Positions 27,013-35,378 of a DNA stretch of 64,000 bases are shown here, one piece after another. The stretch covers positions 3,410,001 through 3,474,000 of the forward strand of contig NZ_CP009922.3 in the NCBI RefSeq assembly GCF_000993785.3, written 5' to 3'. Positions within the stretch are counted from its first letter, which is position 1. Every line of letters begins with the position of its first letter. A program made the translations under genes and the position numbers. The notes beneath the pieces are model-generated. The model did no database searches and had not been told where the DNA came from. It was given only the letters and a program-made list of their open reading frames with translations. The DNA comes from Streptomyces xiamenensis (lineage in GTDB: Bacteria; Actinomycetota; Actinomycetes; Streptomycetales; Streptomycetaceae).

Positions 27013-27851
27013 AGCTCCCGCGCGATGTGATGGATCAGCGAACGCGACTCGCCCGGGCTGAGGGTGAAGTCGTGGACGCCGTCGAAGAACTCCCGGTACC
27101 CCTCCAGCTGGTCGTCCGCGGTGAGCAGGATGCCGCCGATCGGGGTGTCCATCTGGACCGTGTCCAGCTGCGGGACCACCCCGTGCGCGTACAGCAGCGG
27201 CTGGGTGGCCTCGTAGAAGCGTTCATTGGTGAACGGGATCACCCGCAGGGTGATGTGCGGGAGTTCGGACGACTTCATCAGATGCTCCAGCTGGGCGCGC
27301 ACCACCTGCCGGCCGCCGAACCGCATGCGCAGCGCCGCCTCGTGCAGCACGACGTCGAACGAGGGCGGGGCGGAGCCGTCCAGGACGGACTGGCGGCGCA
27401 GCCGGTACTCGACGTACGGCTCCACGTCGTCGGCCGGGTTGCTGCCGTTGACGGCGCGGATGTACTCCTCGGTCTGGAGCAGCCCGGGGACGTTGACGGT
27501 GTGCAGGATGCGCATCCGGGTGCTGTGGAACTCCAGCTCCGCGAGGTCGAGGAAGCGGGGCGGCAGCACGCCGCGGTACTCGTCCCACCAGTGCTGCCCG
27601 CGGTGCTCGCCGGCGATCGCCGACAGGGCGTCGAGCAGCGGCGTGTCGGCGCAGCCGTAGTAGTCGGCGAGTCTGCGGATGCGCTGCTCGCTGACGCCGA
27701 TCCGGCCCGACTCGATGTGGCTGATCTTGCCCTGGTCGGTCCCGAGCATGGCGGCGGTCTCGCGCGCGGTGCGGCCGGCGCGTTCGCGCAGCTTGCGCAG
27801 TTCTGCTCCCAGGCGGGCTTGCCGGGCGGTAGGACGCTCCCTCGGCGGCAT
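27009..27851 (-). CDS. XRE-family regulator with DUF5753-type domain
   Basis: The 280-residue product has an N-terminal helix-turn-helix (about 10-70: LRKLRERAGRTARETAAMLGTDQGKISHIESGRIGVSEQRI) and a C-terminal DUF5753-like domain (about 95-275: LHTVNVPGLLQTEEYIRAV, LHEAALRMRFGGRQVVRAQLEHL, LRVIPF). This two-domain form with an adjacent DUF397 gene is a lineage-expanded Streptomyces pair, related to BldB/WhiJ-type developmental loci. The ATG overlap with DUF397 implies co-translation. Confidence 0.9.
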   Translation of the reverse strand: MPPRERPTARQARLGAELRKLRERAGRTARETAAMLGTDQGKISHIESGRIGVSEQRIRRLADYYGCADTPLLDALSAIAGEHRGQHWWDEYRGVLPPRFLDLAELEFHSTRMRILHTVNVPGLLQTEEYIRAVNGSNPADDVEPYVEYRLRRQSVLDGSAPPSFDVVLHEAALRMRFGGRQVVRAQLEHLMKSSELPHITLRVIPFTNERFYEATQPLLYAHGVVPQLDTVQMDTPIGGILLTADDQLEGYREFFDGVHDFTLSPGESRSLIHHIAREL

Positions 27852-28003
27852 GGTGGTTCTCCGGTCCTGTTGATCGCTGGCGCTGGCCTGAGTTTGCCGT
27901 CCCATTACTCCCCGAGTCCACTTGCATGCACAGGGGTACAGGTATCCCGGTGGGCTATGGGGTGATTGGTGGTTGTTTCCTGTCCGTGGAGGGGCGGGAC
28001 CGG

Positions 28004-28017
28004 TACCGTGGGCTGGA
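28004..28017 (+). promoter_or_regulatory. Putative -10 box of leaderless transcript
   Basis: TACCGT (28004-28009) lies seven bases before the ATG at 28017, and no Shine-Dalgarno sequence intervenes. Confidence 0.4.
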
Positions 28018-30725
28018 TGACCACTGAGCAGCGTTCGCGCGGTCCGCGCACCCTGGCCGAGGAACTGCGGGCGCGCAGCGACGAGCAGCTGAGCGGGCTG
28101 TTGCGGGCCCGCGCCGATCTGCTCTCCCCGCTGCCCGGGGACATCTCGCAGCTGGCCACGAGGGCGGGCACCCGGGCCTCGGTGATCCGCGCCCTGGACC
28201 GGCTGGACGTCTTCACCCTCCAGGTCGCCGAGGCCCTCGCGATCGCCCCGCAGCCCTGCCCGTACGACACGCTCGCCGGGCTGCTGCCGGGCGGGGAGCG
28301 GGAGCTGCCGCGCGCGCTGGCGGCGCTGCGCGGGCGCGCCCTGCTGTGGGGCGCGGAGCGGGAGCCACGGCTGGTGCGCACCGCGCAGGAGGTGCTGGCC
28401 CCGACCGCCGCCCGGCCGGGCACCACCGGGCTGGGCCCGACCGTGGCCGAGGCGTGCGCGGGGATCTCGCCGCGCCGGGTGCAGGAACTGCTGACCGGGG
28501 CGGGGCTGCCGGGCACCGGCGACGCGGTGAGCGCGGTCAACGCGCTCACCGAGCTGTTCGGGGACGAGGAGCGGTTCGCCCGGCTGCTGGAAGAGGCCCC
28601 GGACGGGGCGCTGACGGCGCTGGACCGGCTGGCGTGGGGCCCGCCGTACGGCGAGGTCTCGGCCCGGCCCGGGCCGCAGCTGCGCTGGCTGCTGGATCGC
28701 GGGCTGCTGCTGCCGCACCAGCCGGGCACCGTCGTCCTGCCGCGCGAGGTGGCGCTGCGGCTGCGCGGCGGACGGGCCCACCGCGAACTGCGTCCCCAGC
28801 CGCCCCGGGTGACGGCGCGTGGACAGTACACGCCGGACACGGTGGACGCGGCGGGCGCGGGCGCGGCACAGGGCGCGGTGGCGCTGATCGACGAACTGCT
28901 GGGCGGCTGGGCCGCCGACCCGCCCGCCGTGCTGCGCACCGGCGGGGTCGGCGTACGGGACCTGAAGCGCACGGCGGTGGCGCTGGACATCCCCGAGCCG
29001 CAGGCCGCGTTCTGGGCCGAACTGGCCTACGGAGCCGGTCTGGTGGCCGGCGACGGCGAGGCGGACGAGCGGTACGCGCCGACCCCCTCGTACGACGTGT
29101 GGTCGAGCGAGCCGGGGCAGCTGCGCTGGGCGCGGCTGGCGGCGGTCTGGCTGGCCGGCACCCGCGTCCCCGGCCTGGTCGGCGGCCGGGACGGCAAGGG
29201 CCGTCCGCTGTCCGCGCTCGGCCCCGGACTGGACCGCGGCCCGGCGGCGGAGCTGCGCCGCCGGGTGGTCGAACTGCTGGCCGCGGTGGAACCGGGCACC
29301 GCCCCCGAACCGTCGGCGATCCGCGACCACATCGGCTGGGAGCTGCCGCGCCGGATGCCGGCCGAGGCCCGCGACGCGCTGTGCGAGGCGGCGCTGGCGG
29401 AGGCCGAACTGCTGGGCGTCACCGGCAGGGGCGCCCTGACCTCCTTCGGCCGCGCCCTGCTCGGGCCGGCCGGAACGCCGGACGGAACCGCGAGCGCGCC
29501 GGAGGCGGACGCGGACACCACCCCGGACGCCGCTGACACCGATGACGCGGTGGGCGGGCAAAGAGCGGACGCCGGTGCCGCCACCGGCGGAGCGCCGGGC
29601 ACCGACACCTTCCCCGCCCCCGGCGGGCCCCCGGGCCCCGCCTCCGCGGCCGGCCCCGGTGCCGGGGTGGACAGCGCCGGCGTCCCGGTGCCCGGCCCGG
29701 CGGAGGCGTTCGCCCCGCCCGCCCCGTCCACCGGCGGCTGGCTCGGCAGGGCCGCCGAGCCCACCGTCCTGGAGGCGGCCCGGCGGCTCGGCCCGCTGCT
29801 GCCCGAACCGCTCGACCACTTCCTCCTCCAGGCCGACCTGACCGCCGTCGCCCCGGGCCCGCTGCTGCGCGAGCCCGCCGCGACCATGGCGCTGGCCGCC
29901 GACATCGAGTCCAAGGGCGGGGCCACCGTCTACCGGTTCACCCCCGACTCCGTACGCCGCGCCCTGGACTCCGGCTGGTCGCCCGCCGCGCTCCACGACT
30001 TCCTCGCCGCGCACTCCCGCACCCCCGTGCCGCAGCCCCTCAGCTACCTCATCGACGACGTGGCCCGGCGGCACGGCCGGCTGCGCGTCGGGGTGGCGGC
30101 CGGGTATCTGCGATGCGAGGACGAGGCGCTGCTCACCCAGGTGCTCGCCGACCGCCGCACCGAGACGCTGCGGCTGCGCCGCATCGCCCCCACCGTGCTG
30201 ATCTCCGGCACGCCGCCCGAGATCCTGCTGGCCCGCCTGCGCGAACTGGGCTTCGCGCCCGCCGCCGAGTCCGCGGAGGGCGCCGTGCTGACGGCGGCGG
30301 CGACCAGCCACCGCACCCCGCCGCGCACCGCGCCCGAACCCGTGCCGGACGGCCCGCCGGCCGCCGACGACCGGCTGTTGGCGGCGGCCGTCCGCGCCAT
30401 CCGGGCGGGCGACGACAGCGGCGGGAGCCCGAAGGCGACGGCGTCCGGCGCCCCGGCCGGCGGGCGGACGGCGGTACCGGCCCCGTTCGGCGCGCTGCCG
30501 CGTACCTCTCCCGCCGACACCCTGGCCGTCCTGCAGGCGGCGGCGCTCACCGGCGCGCTGGTACGGATCGGCTACGTCGGCGCGGACGGCATCGCGGGGC
30601 AGCGGATCCTCGCCCCGGTTCGGGTGGAGGGCGGTTTCGTGACGGCGTTCGACCACACGGCCGAGGAGGTCCGCACCTATCCGCTGCACCGCATCACCGG
30701 GACGGCGGAACTGCCTGAGGGGTAG
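28017..30725 (+). CDS. Helicase C-terminal / XPB-associated domain protein
   Basis: This 902-residue actinobacterial protein is annotated in relatives as a helicase-associated (Xpb3-type) protein. The N-terminal part (1-470) is helical and repetitive (LAEELRARSDEQLSGLLRARADLLSPLPGDISQLA). It is followed by a Gly/Pro/Ala low-complexity linker (about 480-580) and a folded region (about 590-760) with FLLQADLTAVAPGPL and YRFTPDSVRRALDSGWS, then a C-terminal WYL-like segment with VRIGYVGADGIAGQRILAP. I see no Walker motifs, so it is unlikely to be a helicase by itself. XPB lies 4.6 kb downstream, so a shared DNA-repair role is plausible. Confidence 0.8.
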   Translation: MTTEQRSRGPRTLAEELRARSDEQLSGLLRARADLLSPLPGDISQLATRAGTRASVIRALDRLDVFTLQVAEALAIAPQPCPYDTLAGLLPGGERELPRALAALRGRALLWGAEREPRLVRTAQEVLAPTAARPGTTGLGPTVAEACAGISPRRVQELLTGAGLPGTGDAVSAVNALTELFGDEERFARLLEEAPDGALTALDRLAWGPPYGEVSARPGPQLRWLLDRGLLLPHQPGTVVLPREVALRLRGGRAHRELRPQPPRVTARGQYTPDTVDAAGAGAAQGAVALIDELLGGWAADPPAVLRTGGVGVRDLKRTAVALDIPEPQAAFWAELAYGAGLVAGDGEADERYAPTPSYDVWSSEPGQLRWARLAAVWLAGTRVPGLVGGRDGKGRPLSALGPGLDRGPAAELRRRVVELLAAVEPGTAPEPSAIRDHIGWELPRRMPAEARDALCEAALAEAELLGVTGRGALTSFGRALLGPAGTPDGTASAPEADADTTPDAADTDDAVGGQRADAGAATGGAPGTDTFPAPGGPPGPASAAGPGAGVDSAGVPVPGPAEAFAPPAPSTGGWLGRAAEPTVLEAARRLGPLLPEPLDHFLLQADLTAVAPGPLLREPAATMALAADIESKGGATVYRFTPDSVRRALDSGWSPAALHDFLAAHSRTPVPQPLSYLIDDVARRHGRLRVGVAAGYLRCEDEALLTQVLADRRTETLRLRRIAPTVLISGTPPEILLARLRELGFAPAAESAEGAVLTAAATSHRTPPRTAPEPVPDGPPAADDRLLAAAVRAIRAGDDSGGSPKATASGAPAGGRTAVPAPFGALPRTSPADTLAVLQAAALTGALVRIGYVGADGIAGQRILAPVRVEGGFVTAFDHTAEEVRTYPLHRITGTAELPEG

Positions 30726-30746
30726 CCGGCACGGCCGTGCGACGGG

Positions 30747-30777
30747 TTGACTTCAAGTGACCTTGAGGTACGAGGCT
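30747..30777 (+). promoter_or_regulatory. SoxR/MerR-type operator and promoter
   Basis: CTTCAAGTGACCTTGAGG (30751-30768) matches the known SoxR box CCTCAAGTTAACTTGAGG at 15 of 18 positions. It overlaps a TTGACT -35 box (30747-30752), and a weak -10 (GAGGCT, 30772-30777) follows at 19 bases, the long spacing that MerR-family activators correct by DNA distortion. Transcription would begin almost at the ATG at 30784. Confidence 0.7.
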
Positions 30778-30783
30778 GGTGCC

Positions 30784-31239
30784 ATGACCACGCAGAGCGG
30801 CCGGACGGCCGACGACACCACCGCCATCGCCACCCTCATCAGCCGCTACCTCCGGGCCCTGGACGAGCGCGACTTCGACGAGGCGGGTGAGTGGGCCCGG
30901 CCCTTCCACACCGACGACGTAGAGGCCCTCTTCCCGGTCGGCCGCACGCGCGGGCACCGGGCGGTGACCCGGCAGACCGAACAGGCGCTGCGGCGGTTCG
31001 CCCGCACCCACCACCTGAGCACCGACGTCCTCACCGACACCGACCCGGCGACGGGACGGGCCACCGCCGCCTGGAACACCCTCATGACACACATCCACCA
31101 CGACCCGGCGCGCGGCGTCTTCACCGTCGGCGGCCGGTGCCGGGCCGAGCTGGTCCACACCGAGCCGGAGGGCTGGCGGTTCCGGCGGATGTCCATCGAG
31201 GCGGTGTGGACCACGGGCGAGCCCCCCGTCCTGCCCTGA
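30784..31239 (+). CDS. SnoaL/NTF2-like family protein
   Basis: This 151-residue protein has the SnoaL-like alpha+beta cone fold pattern: TAIATLISRYLRALDERDFDEAGEW, then FPVGRTRGHRAVTRQTEQALRRF, THHLSTDV, ATAAWNTLMTHIH, and a final RMSIEAVWTTG strand. Members of the family bind small hydrophobic molecules and include cyclases and dehydratases, but substrate cannot be predicted. The SoxR/MerR-type box fused to its promoter suggests induction by redox-active compounds or a related signal. It probably has a leaderless mRNA because no ribosome-binding site is present. Confidence 0.85.
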   Translation: MTTQSGRTADDTTAIATLISRYLRALDERDFDEAGEWARPFHTDDVEALFPVGRTRGHRAVTRQTEQALRRFARTHHLSTDVLTDTDPATGRATAAWNTLMTHIHHDPARGVFTVGGRCRAELVHTEPEGWRFRRMSIEAVWTTGEPPVLP

Positions 31240-31382
31240 CGGCCGCCCCCACCAGCCCTGCCGCCCGTAACCCTCGGGCGCCTGTCCGCTTGCTGCCAGC
31301 GGGCGGCGCGTACGGCGCGCGGCCACCGGGGACATCCGGTCCGAACCCCCGCACCCACGGACCGACCTCGGGAGGACCACCC

Positions 31383-32219
31383 GTGCGTTCCCTCCGCATC
31401 GCCCTGCTCGCACTCGCTGCACTCATCGTCTCGATGCTGCTGCCCGGCACGGCCGGCGCCGACCCCGCCACGGCCGCCGCGCCCACCTTCAAGGCACCCT
31501 TCGGCTGCGGCCAGACCTGGACGTACAGCCACCACTCCGCCGAGGTACGGCGCGCCCTGGACTTCGTGCGCACCGACGGCGGGGCCACCGCGGGCGCGCC
31601 GGTCCTCGCCTCCGCCGCCGGCACCGCCACCCGGCACAGCCAGGCCGGCGGCGCCGGCAACTACATCGTCATCGACCACGGCGGGGGCTGGCGCACGTAC
31701 TACTTCCACCTCGCCGCGTACTCCGTGCCCAACGGCGCCGCCGTCGCCCAGGGCCAGCAGATCGGCACCACCGGCTCCACCGGCAACTCCTCCGGCGCCC
31801 ACATCCACTACGAGCAGCTGCTGAACGGCGTCGGCCAGGACATCCGCATCAACGGGACGGCCCTGCCCTACCCCGGGTCGTACCACCAGCGGTACCTGAC
31901 CAGCGACAACGGCTGCGGCGGCGGGGGCGGGGGCCGCTACTGGGTCGACACGTTCGCGCAGACCCAGGGCTACGCCGCGCCGAACACCGCCTCCCCCCAG
32001 GGCGTGCTGCTCCAGGGCACCCACTACGTGTACTGCAAGGTGTGGGGTGCCCGCTACGCCGGCGTGTACGGCCACAACCACTGGTGGCTGCGCACCGACC
32101 TCGACCGGACCCACCCGGGCGGCAACGGGCGCGGCGCGTACGTACCGGCCTACTACCTCTCCCGCTGGGGCAACGACGAGGCCCGGGACAACAGCGGCAA
32201 CGTGATCCCCGACTGCTGA
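31383..32219 (+). CDS. Secreted M23 (LytM-type) metallopeptidase
   Basis: The 278-residue product has a Sec signal (about 1-26, ending AGA), an M23 domain (about 35-175) with the zinc ligands in HSAEVRRALDF and the HxH motif of GAHIHYEQ, and a C-terminal region after a Gly-rich hinge (about 180-278, RYWVDTFAQTQGYAAP, GTHYVYCKVWGARY, NHWWLRTDLD) that looks like a wall-binding or SH3-like module with a Cys pair. It should cleave peptidoglycan cross-bridges outside the cell. The GTG start follows GGGAGGACCACCC. Confidence 0.9.
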   Translation: MRSLRIALLALAALIVSMLLPGTAGADPATAAAPTFKAPFGCGQTWTYSHHSAEVRRALDFVRTDGGATAGAPVLASAAGTATRHSQAGGAGNYIVIDHGGGWRTYYFHLAAYSVPNGAAVAQGQQIGTTGSTGNSSGAHIHYEQLLNGVGQDIRINGTALPYPGSYHQRYLTSDNGCGGGGGGRYWVDTFAQTQGYAAPNTASPQGVLLQGTHYVYCKVWGARYAGVYGHNHWWLRTDLDRTHPGGNGRGAYVPAYYLSRWGNDEARDNSGNVIPDC

Positions 32220-32233
32220 GGGCGGGGCGGCCC

Positions 32234-32246
32234 TAGGGTGACGGCA
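32234..32246 (+). promoter_or_regulatory. Putative -10 box of leaderless transcript
   Basis: TAGGGT (32234-32239) lies six bases before the ATG at 32246 with no ribosome-binding site, matching the arrangement before otsB. Confidence 0.5.
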
Positions 32247-33187
32247 TGCGCACGCCGATCGACGTACCGCGGCCCCTGGCGGACTCCTACCGGCGGTTCC
32301 ACGGCGAGCGGGGCCGGGAGTGGATCGCCGCCCTGCCCCGCCTGGCCGCCGGCCTGCTGGAGCGCTGGGACCTGTGTCCGGACGGGCCGCCGGCGCACGG
32401 CGTGTGCGCGCTGGTGCTGCCGGTGGTCCGCGCCGCCGACGGCATACCGGCGGCGTTGAAGCTCCAGATGGTGGACGAGGAGACGGTGGGCGAGTCCCTC
32501 GCCCTTGCCGCCTGGCAGGGGAACGGGGCCGTCCGGCTGCTGGCGCACGACGCGGCGAGCGGCTCCCTGCTGCTGGAGCGGCTCGCCCCGCGCTCCCTGG
32601 CCGACGTGCCGGACCTCCCCGCCGCCCTGGAGACGCTGTCCCTGCTGCTGGCCCGCCTGGTCACCGCACCGCCGCCGCCCGGCCTGCGCACCCTGGCCGA
32701 CATCGGTGCCCGGATGCTGGAGCGCGCCCCGGCGGCGATCGCGGCGTTTCCCGACCCCGGCCACCGCGCGCTGTACACCGACTGCGCCGCCGCCCTGCGC
32801 GAGGTGCTGCCGGAGCCGGGCGGGGCGCTGCTGCACTGGGACCTGCACTACGCGAACGTGCTGGCGGGTGAGCGCGAGCCCTGGCTGGCGATCGACCCCA
32901 AGCCGCTGATCGGCGACCCGGGCTTCGAACTCCTCCCCGCCCTGTTCAACCGTTTCGCGGAGATCGAGGCCGCGCCCGACCCGGCCCGCGCCGTCCGCCG
33001 CCGTTTCGACCTGATGACAGCCACCGCCGCCCTGGACCGCGATCGCGCGGTGGCCTGGACCCTGGCCCGCATCCTGCAGAACGGCCTGTGGACGGCGGAC
33101 GCCGGAACGAGGGCCGCGCCCCCGCATCACATCCTGATTTACGAGGCGCTGCGGCGCCGCCCGGAACGCGAATCGGCGCGGCCCTGA
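32246..33187 (+). CDS. Aminoglycoside/hydroxyurea phosphotransferase-family kinase
   Basis: This 313-residue kinase-fold protein belongs to the APH(6)/hur group. Catalytic loop LHWDLHYANVLAG (Asp and Asn), the metal-binding IDPKPLIGDPGFEL, and the N-lobe lysine in ALKLQMVDEE are present, as is the characteristic RTPIDVPRPLADSYRRFHGERGREWI start. APH(6) enzymes phosphorylate streptomycin and the related Hur enzyme hydroxyurea; the actual substrate here is not deducible. The ATG at 32246 fits a leaderless promoter. The 3' end overlaps the convergent rloB-like gene by 49 bases. Confidence 0.88.
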   Translation: MRTPIDVPRPLADSYRRFHGERGREWIAALPRLAAGLLERWDLCPDGPPAHGVCALVLPVVRAADGIPAALKLQMVDEETVGESLALAAWQGNGAVRLLAHDAASGSLLLERLAPRSLADVPDLPAALETLSLLLARLVTAPPPPGLRTLADIGARMLERAPAAIAAFPDPGHRALYTDCAAALREVLPEPGGALLHWDLHYANVLAGEREPWLAIDPKPLIGDPGFELLPALFNRFAEIEAAPDPARAVRRRFDLMTATAALDRDRAVAWTLARILQNGLWTADAGTRAAPPHHILIYEALRRRPERESARP

Positions 33188-33822
33188 GCTCGTGTATCGG
33201 GTCGCTCCATCAGCAACTTGCTGATCAGAAGATCGACATCCGTCCACGGGTTGTTCCGGTGTGTGGATCCATGGTGGCCACGCAGTCCCTGTGCCCTGCT
33301 CTCAGCCTTGGCAAAGCGGTCTTTCAGAGAAGAGTATTCAAGATGTTTGCGCTCTGGCGTGTAGCCGCATTCCGTGTGGCGTTCCAGCAGTTTCTGGGCT
33401 GCTGTCGAGGTGCGGTAGCCAGTGACATCTTGAAAATGAAGCAACAGCCATAACTCAAAACATGGATTGGTGAGCGCGACTTCGATGTTGTTCCGGCGAG
33501 CGGTCTCCAGAGCCTGAGTCAGACCCGGCTGTGGCGCGGGAGCCTCGACATCCATCACGCACCAGACCTCGTCATAAGCGGTGAACCGGTCTGCTCGGCT
33601 GGTGGGAGCGCGTTCCTTGTGCTTGACCGCTTCTCGTACCAATTTGATGGCCTCGCCGTGTGCAGAACCAACCTTGACGGTCACCGGAAGCTTGCTGAGT
33701 TCCGTTCTGCGGAGTCCAACGAAATACTGCTCCTCGGTGCGCGCCCCCTCGCAGTAGATGAGAAACCTACGGTACTCCGGACGAGTTTCCCCCGGACGAT
33801 TCAGTGGTTTTCCCCGCCCCAC
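33139..33822 (-). CDS. rloB: RloB-like Toprim-type protein
   Basis: The 227-residue product matches RloB-like proteins. The fold resembles Toprim: a conserved Glu in FLIYCEGARTEEQYF and an acidic VMDVEAP motif after WCV, followed by LTNPCFELWLLLHF, which is a hallmark of the family, and a C-terminal basic tail. Toprim domains cleave or ligate nucleic acid with Mg2+. The GTG start follows AGGAGGGG and lies 56 bases inside the upstream ATPase gene on the same strand, so the pair is one operon. The last ~16 residues overlap the convergent kinase gene and may be non-native. Confidence 0.85.
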   Translation of the reverse strand: MGRGKPLNRPGETRPEYRRFLIYCEGARTEEQYFVGLRRTELSKLPVTVKVGSAHGEAIKLVREAVKHKERAPTSRADRFTAYDEVWCVMDVEAPAPQPGLTQALETARRNNIEVALTNPCFELWLLLHFQDVTGYRTSTAAQKLLERHTECGYTPERKHLEYSSLKDRFAKAESRAQGLRGHHGSTHRNNPWTDVDLLISKLLMERPDTRAQGRADSRSGRRRSAS

Positions 33823-35146
33823 GTGCCCCTCCTGCTGCCGATACTTCTTCCGTCAGATGACGCAGTACATCCTCATCGAGGAACGGCAGAGCGCCATACC
33901 GGCCGGAGAGGTATCTCTTCTCCAGATTGTCGTGAACATCTCTCACTCGGAAGTCGGTCAACGGGAACAGGCGGGTGGTGCTGTCCTCCGTGTCCTTTTC
34001 GGTGAACCAGATCTGATCCCGCTTCAGTTCGGTGCGGGCATTATGGCCCAACAGGGACGCCTCGTGGGTACTGAAGACGAGCTGGGCCCCGTAGGGATTG
34101 GTCTCGGCGGACTGGAACAGCCCGACCAGCGCGTCGGCGAGATAGGGATGGAGGCGCGCGTCGAGCTCGTCCACGCAAAGGACGCTCCCCTGTTGCAGTG
34201 AGGTCAGAACCGGTCCGAGCAGTCCGATCCACGTTCGGGTGCCGCTTGATTCCTCGTCGATCTCCAGGCTGAAGATGCCCTCGGCTGTTCTGTGCTCCAC
34301 CTGGACCTGGTGCCTGGGAAGGCTGTCGACGCGAACGTGCCCACCGACCGCTTCCCTCAGCGCTGTCACGATGCGCTGCTGCTCCTCTTTCACCCCCTCT
34401 TCCTGCTCCTGGATGCGCAGATCCCGCACACCCAGGTCGGCGAACCTCAACAGTTCGAGCAAGGGGGCCCGCACGGAGGAGGCAGAGGAACCTTCCTGTC
34501 GCCGGTAGAGATCCACGGTGTAGTTGAGCCGACTGACGAAGTCGGAGTCGGAGGCCACCCTGAGTCCGTTGCGAAACCAGCGATAGAGGGCACCGAGCCG
34601 GTCGTGTCCCTGGGCCGCGGCCACGGAGAGGTAGAGACTGTTCGGGCGCAGGAGCTCTGAGATCACCTTGCGCCGTCCGGTGAGCCAGCGCCCGAAGCTG
34701 GGCACGGGGTTCTCCTCGGAGCGTACGTAGAGCTTGCGACGGTGCCCGTCATGGAAGTAGTAGAGCCATTCCCTCAGGACCTGTCTGTCATCGACGGTGA
34801 ACCCGAACTCGTAGCGGGTTCCCTCCACCACGCAGTCCATCTCGTAGGTGCTGGGGAAGGCGCCCGGATCGGTGCACAGCGTGAATGGTCGCCGTGGGAC
34901 TCCTCCGTCCGGATCCCAGCGACGGAACGAGGAGAGCACCGCGTAACGCATCCAGACCAGGGCGTTGAGAACATTGGACTTGCCGGAGGCGTTGGGGCCG
35001 TAGATCGCAGCCACCGGCAGTACACGGTGCCGGGTGTCGGGTACCCCACGTTCGGCCCGGTCGGGGTGCTCGTCGCTTGCGATGAGTGAGAGTTGCTGTT
35101 CGTAGCGGAGCGACGCATGGTTGGTCACTTGAAACCGCAGAAGCAC
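33767..35146 (-). CDS. rloA: RloA-like AAA/ABC-type ATPase
   Basis: This 459-residue SMC/ABC-like ATPase (AAA_15/COG1106 type) has Walker A GPNASGKS (50-57), signature-like ESSGT (299-303), Walker B VLCVDELDARLHP (322-334) and H-loop His 361 in FSTHEASLL. The GTG at 35146 is chosen because of an AAGGAAGG site seven bases upstream. RloA and RloB were first noted as genes linked to restriction loci; ATPase-plus-Toprim pairs of this kind (compare OLD and PARIS) are anti-phage systems. Base composition is visibly less GC-rich than its neighbours, suggesting recent acquisition. Confidence 0.87.
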   Translation of the reverse strand: MLLRFQVTNHASLRYEQQLSLIASDEHPDRAERGVPDTRHRVLPVAAIYGPNASGKSNVLNALVWMRYAVLSSFRRWDPDGGVPRRPFTLCTDPGAFPSTYEMDCVVEGTRYEFGFTVDDRQVLREWLYYFHDGHRRKLYVRSEENPVPSFGRWLTGRRKVISELLRPNSLYLSVAAAQGHDRLGALYRWFRNGLRVASDSDFVSRLNYTVDLYRRQEGSSASSVRAPLLELLRFADLGVRDLRIQEQEEGVKEEQQRIVTALREAVGGHVRVDSLPRHQVQVEHRTAEGIFSLEIDEESSGTRTWIGLLGPVLTSLQQGSVLCVDELDARLHPYLADALVGLFQSAETNPYGAQLVFSTHEASLLGHNARTELKRDQIWFTEKDTEDSTTRLFPLTDFRVRDVHDNLEKRYLSGRYGALPFLDEDVLRHLTEEVSAAGGARGAGKTTESSGGNSSGVP

Positions 35147-35378
35147 GGAAGCCTTCCTTGACCAGCATCGATGTTGTTTTAGGGGCTCTACTGTCGAACT
35201 CTGACCATACCGCCCTCTCATCGACATCGACCAGTGTTATCACCCGTGAGTGAACGACGATGGGGCACGATAGTGAGGGTGGCTCCCAGCGGCTGATTTT
35301 TTTGCGGTGGTGGCCGAGTCCGTACCGGCGCCGGGGGAGAGGGGCCCCGGTCGGCGTCCTTGATCTCCGGAGGTATGT

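Noticed and set aside
31240..31382. c-di-AMP (ydaO) riboswitch before the M23 peptidase gene
   Set aside because: Such riboswitches often precede wall hydrolases in actinobacteria, but none of the conserved motifs is visible here.
35281..35320. Intrinsic terminator at the T run before the XPB gene
   Set aside because: Seven Ts follow CGGCTGA, but no stable stem precedes them, and the only upstream gene runs the other way.
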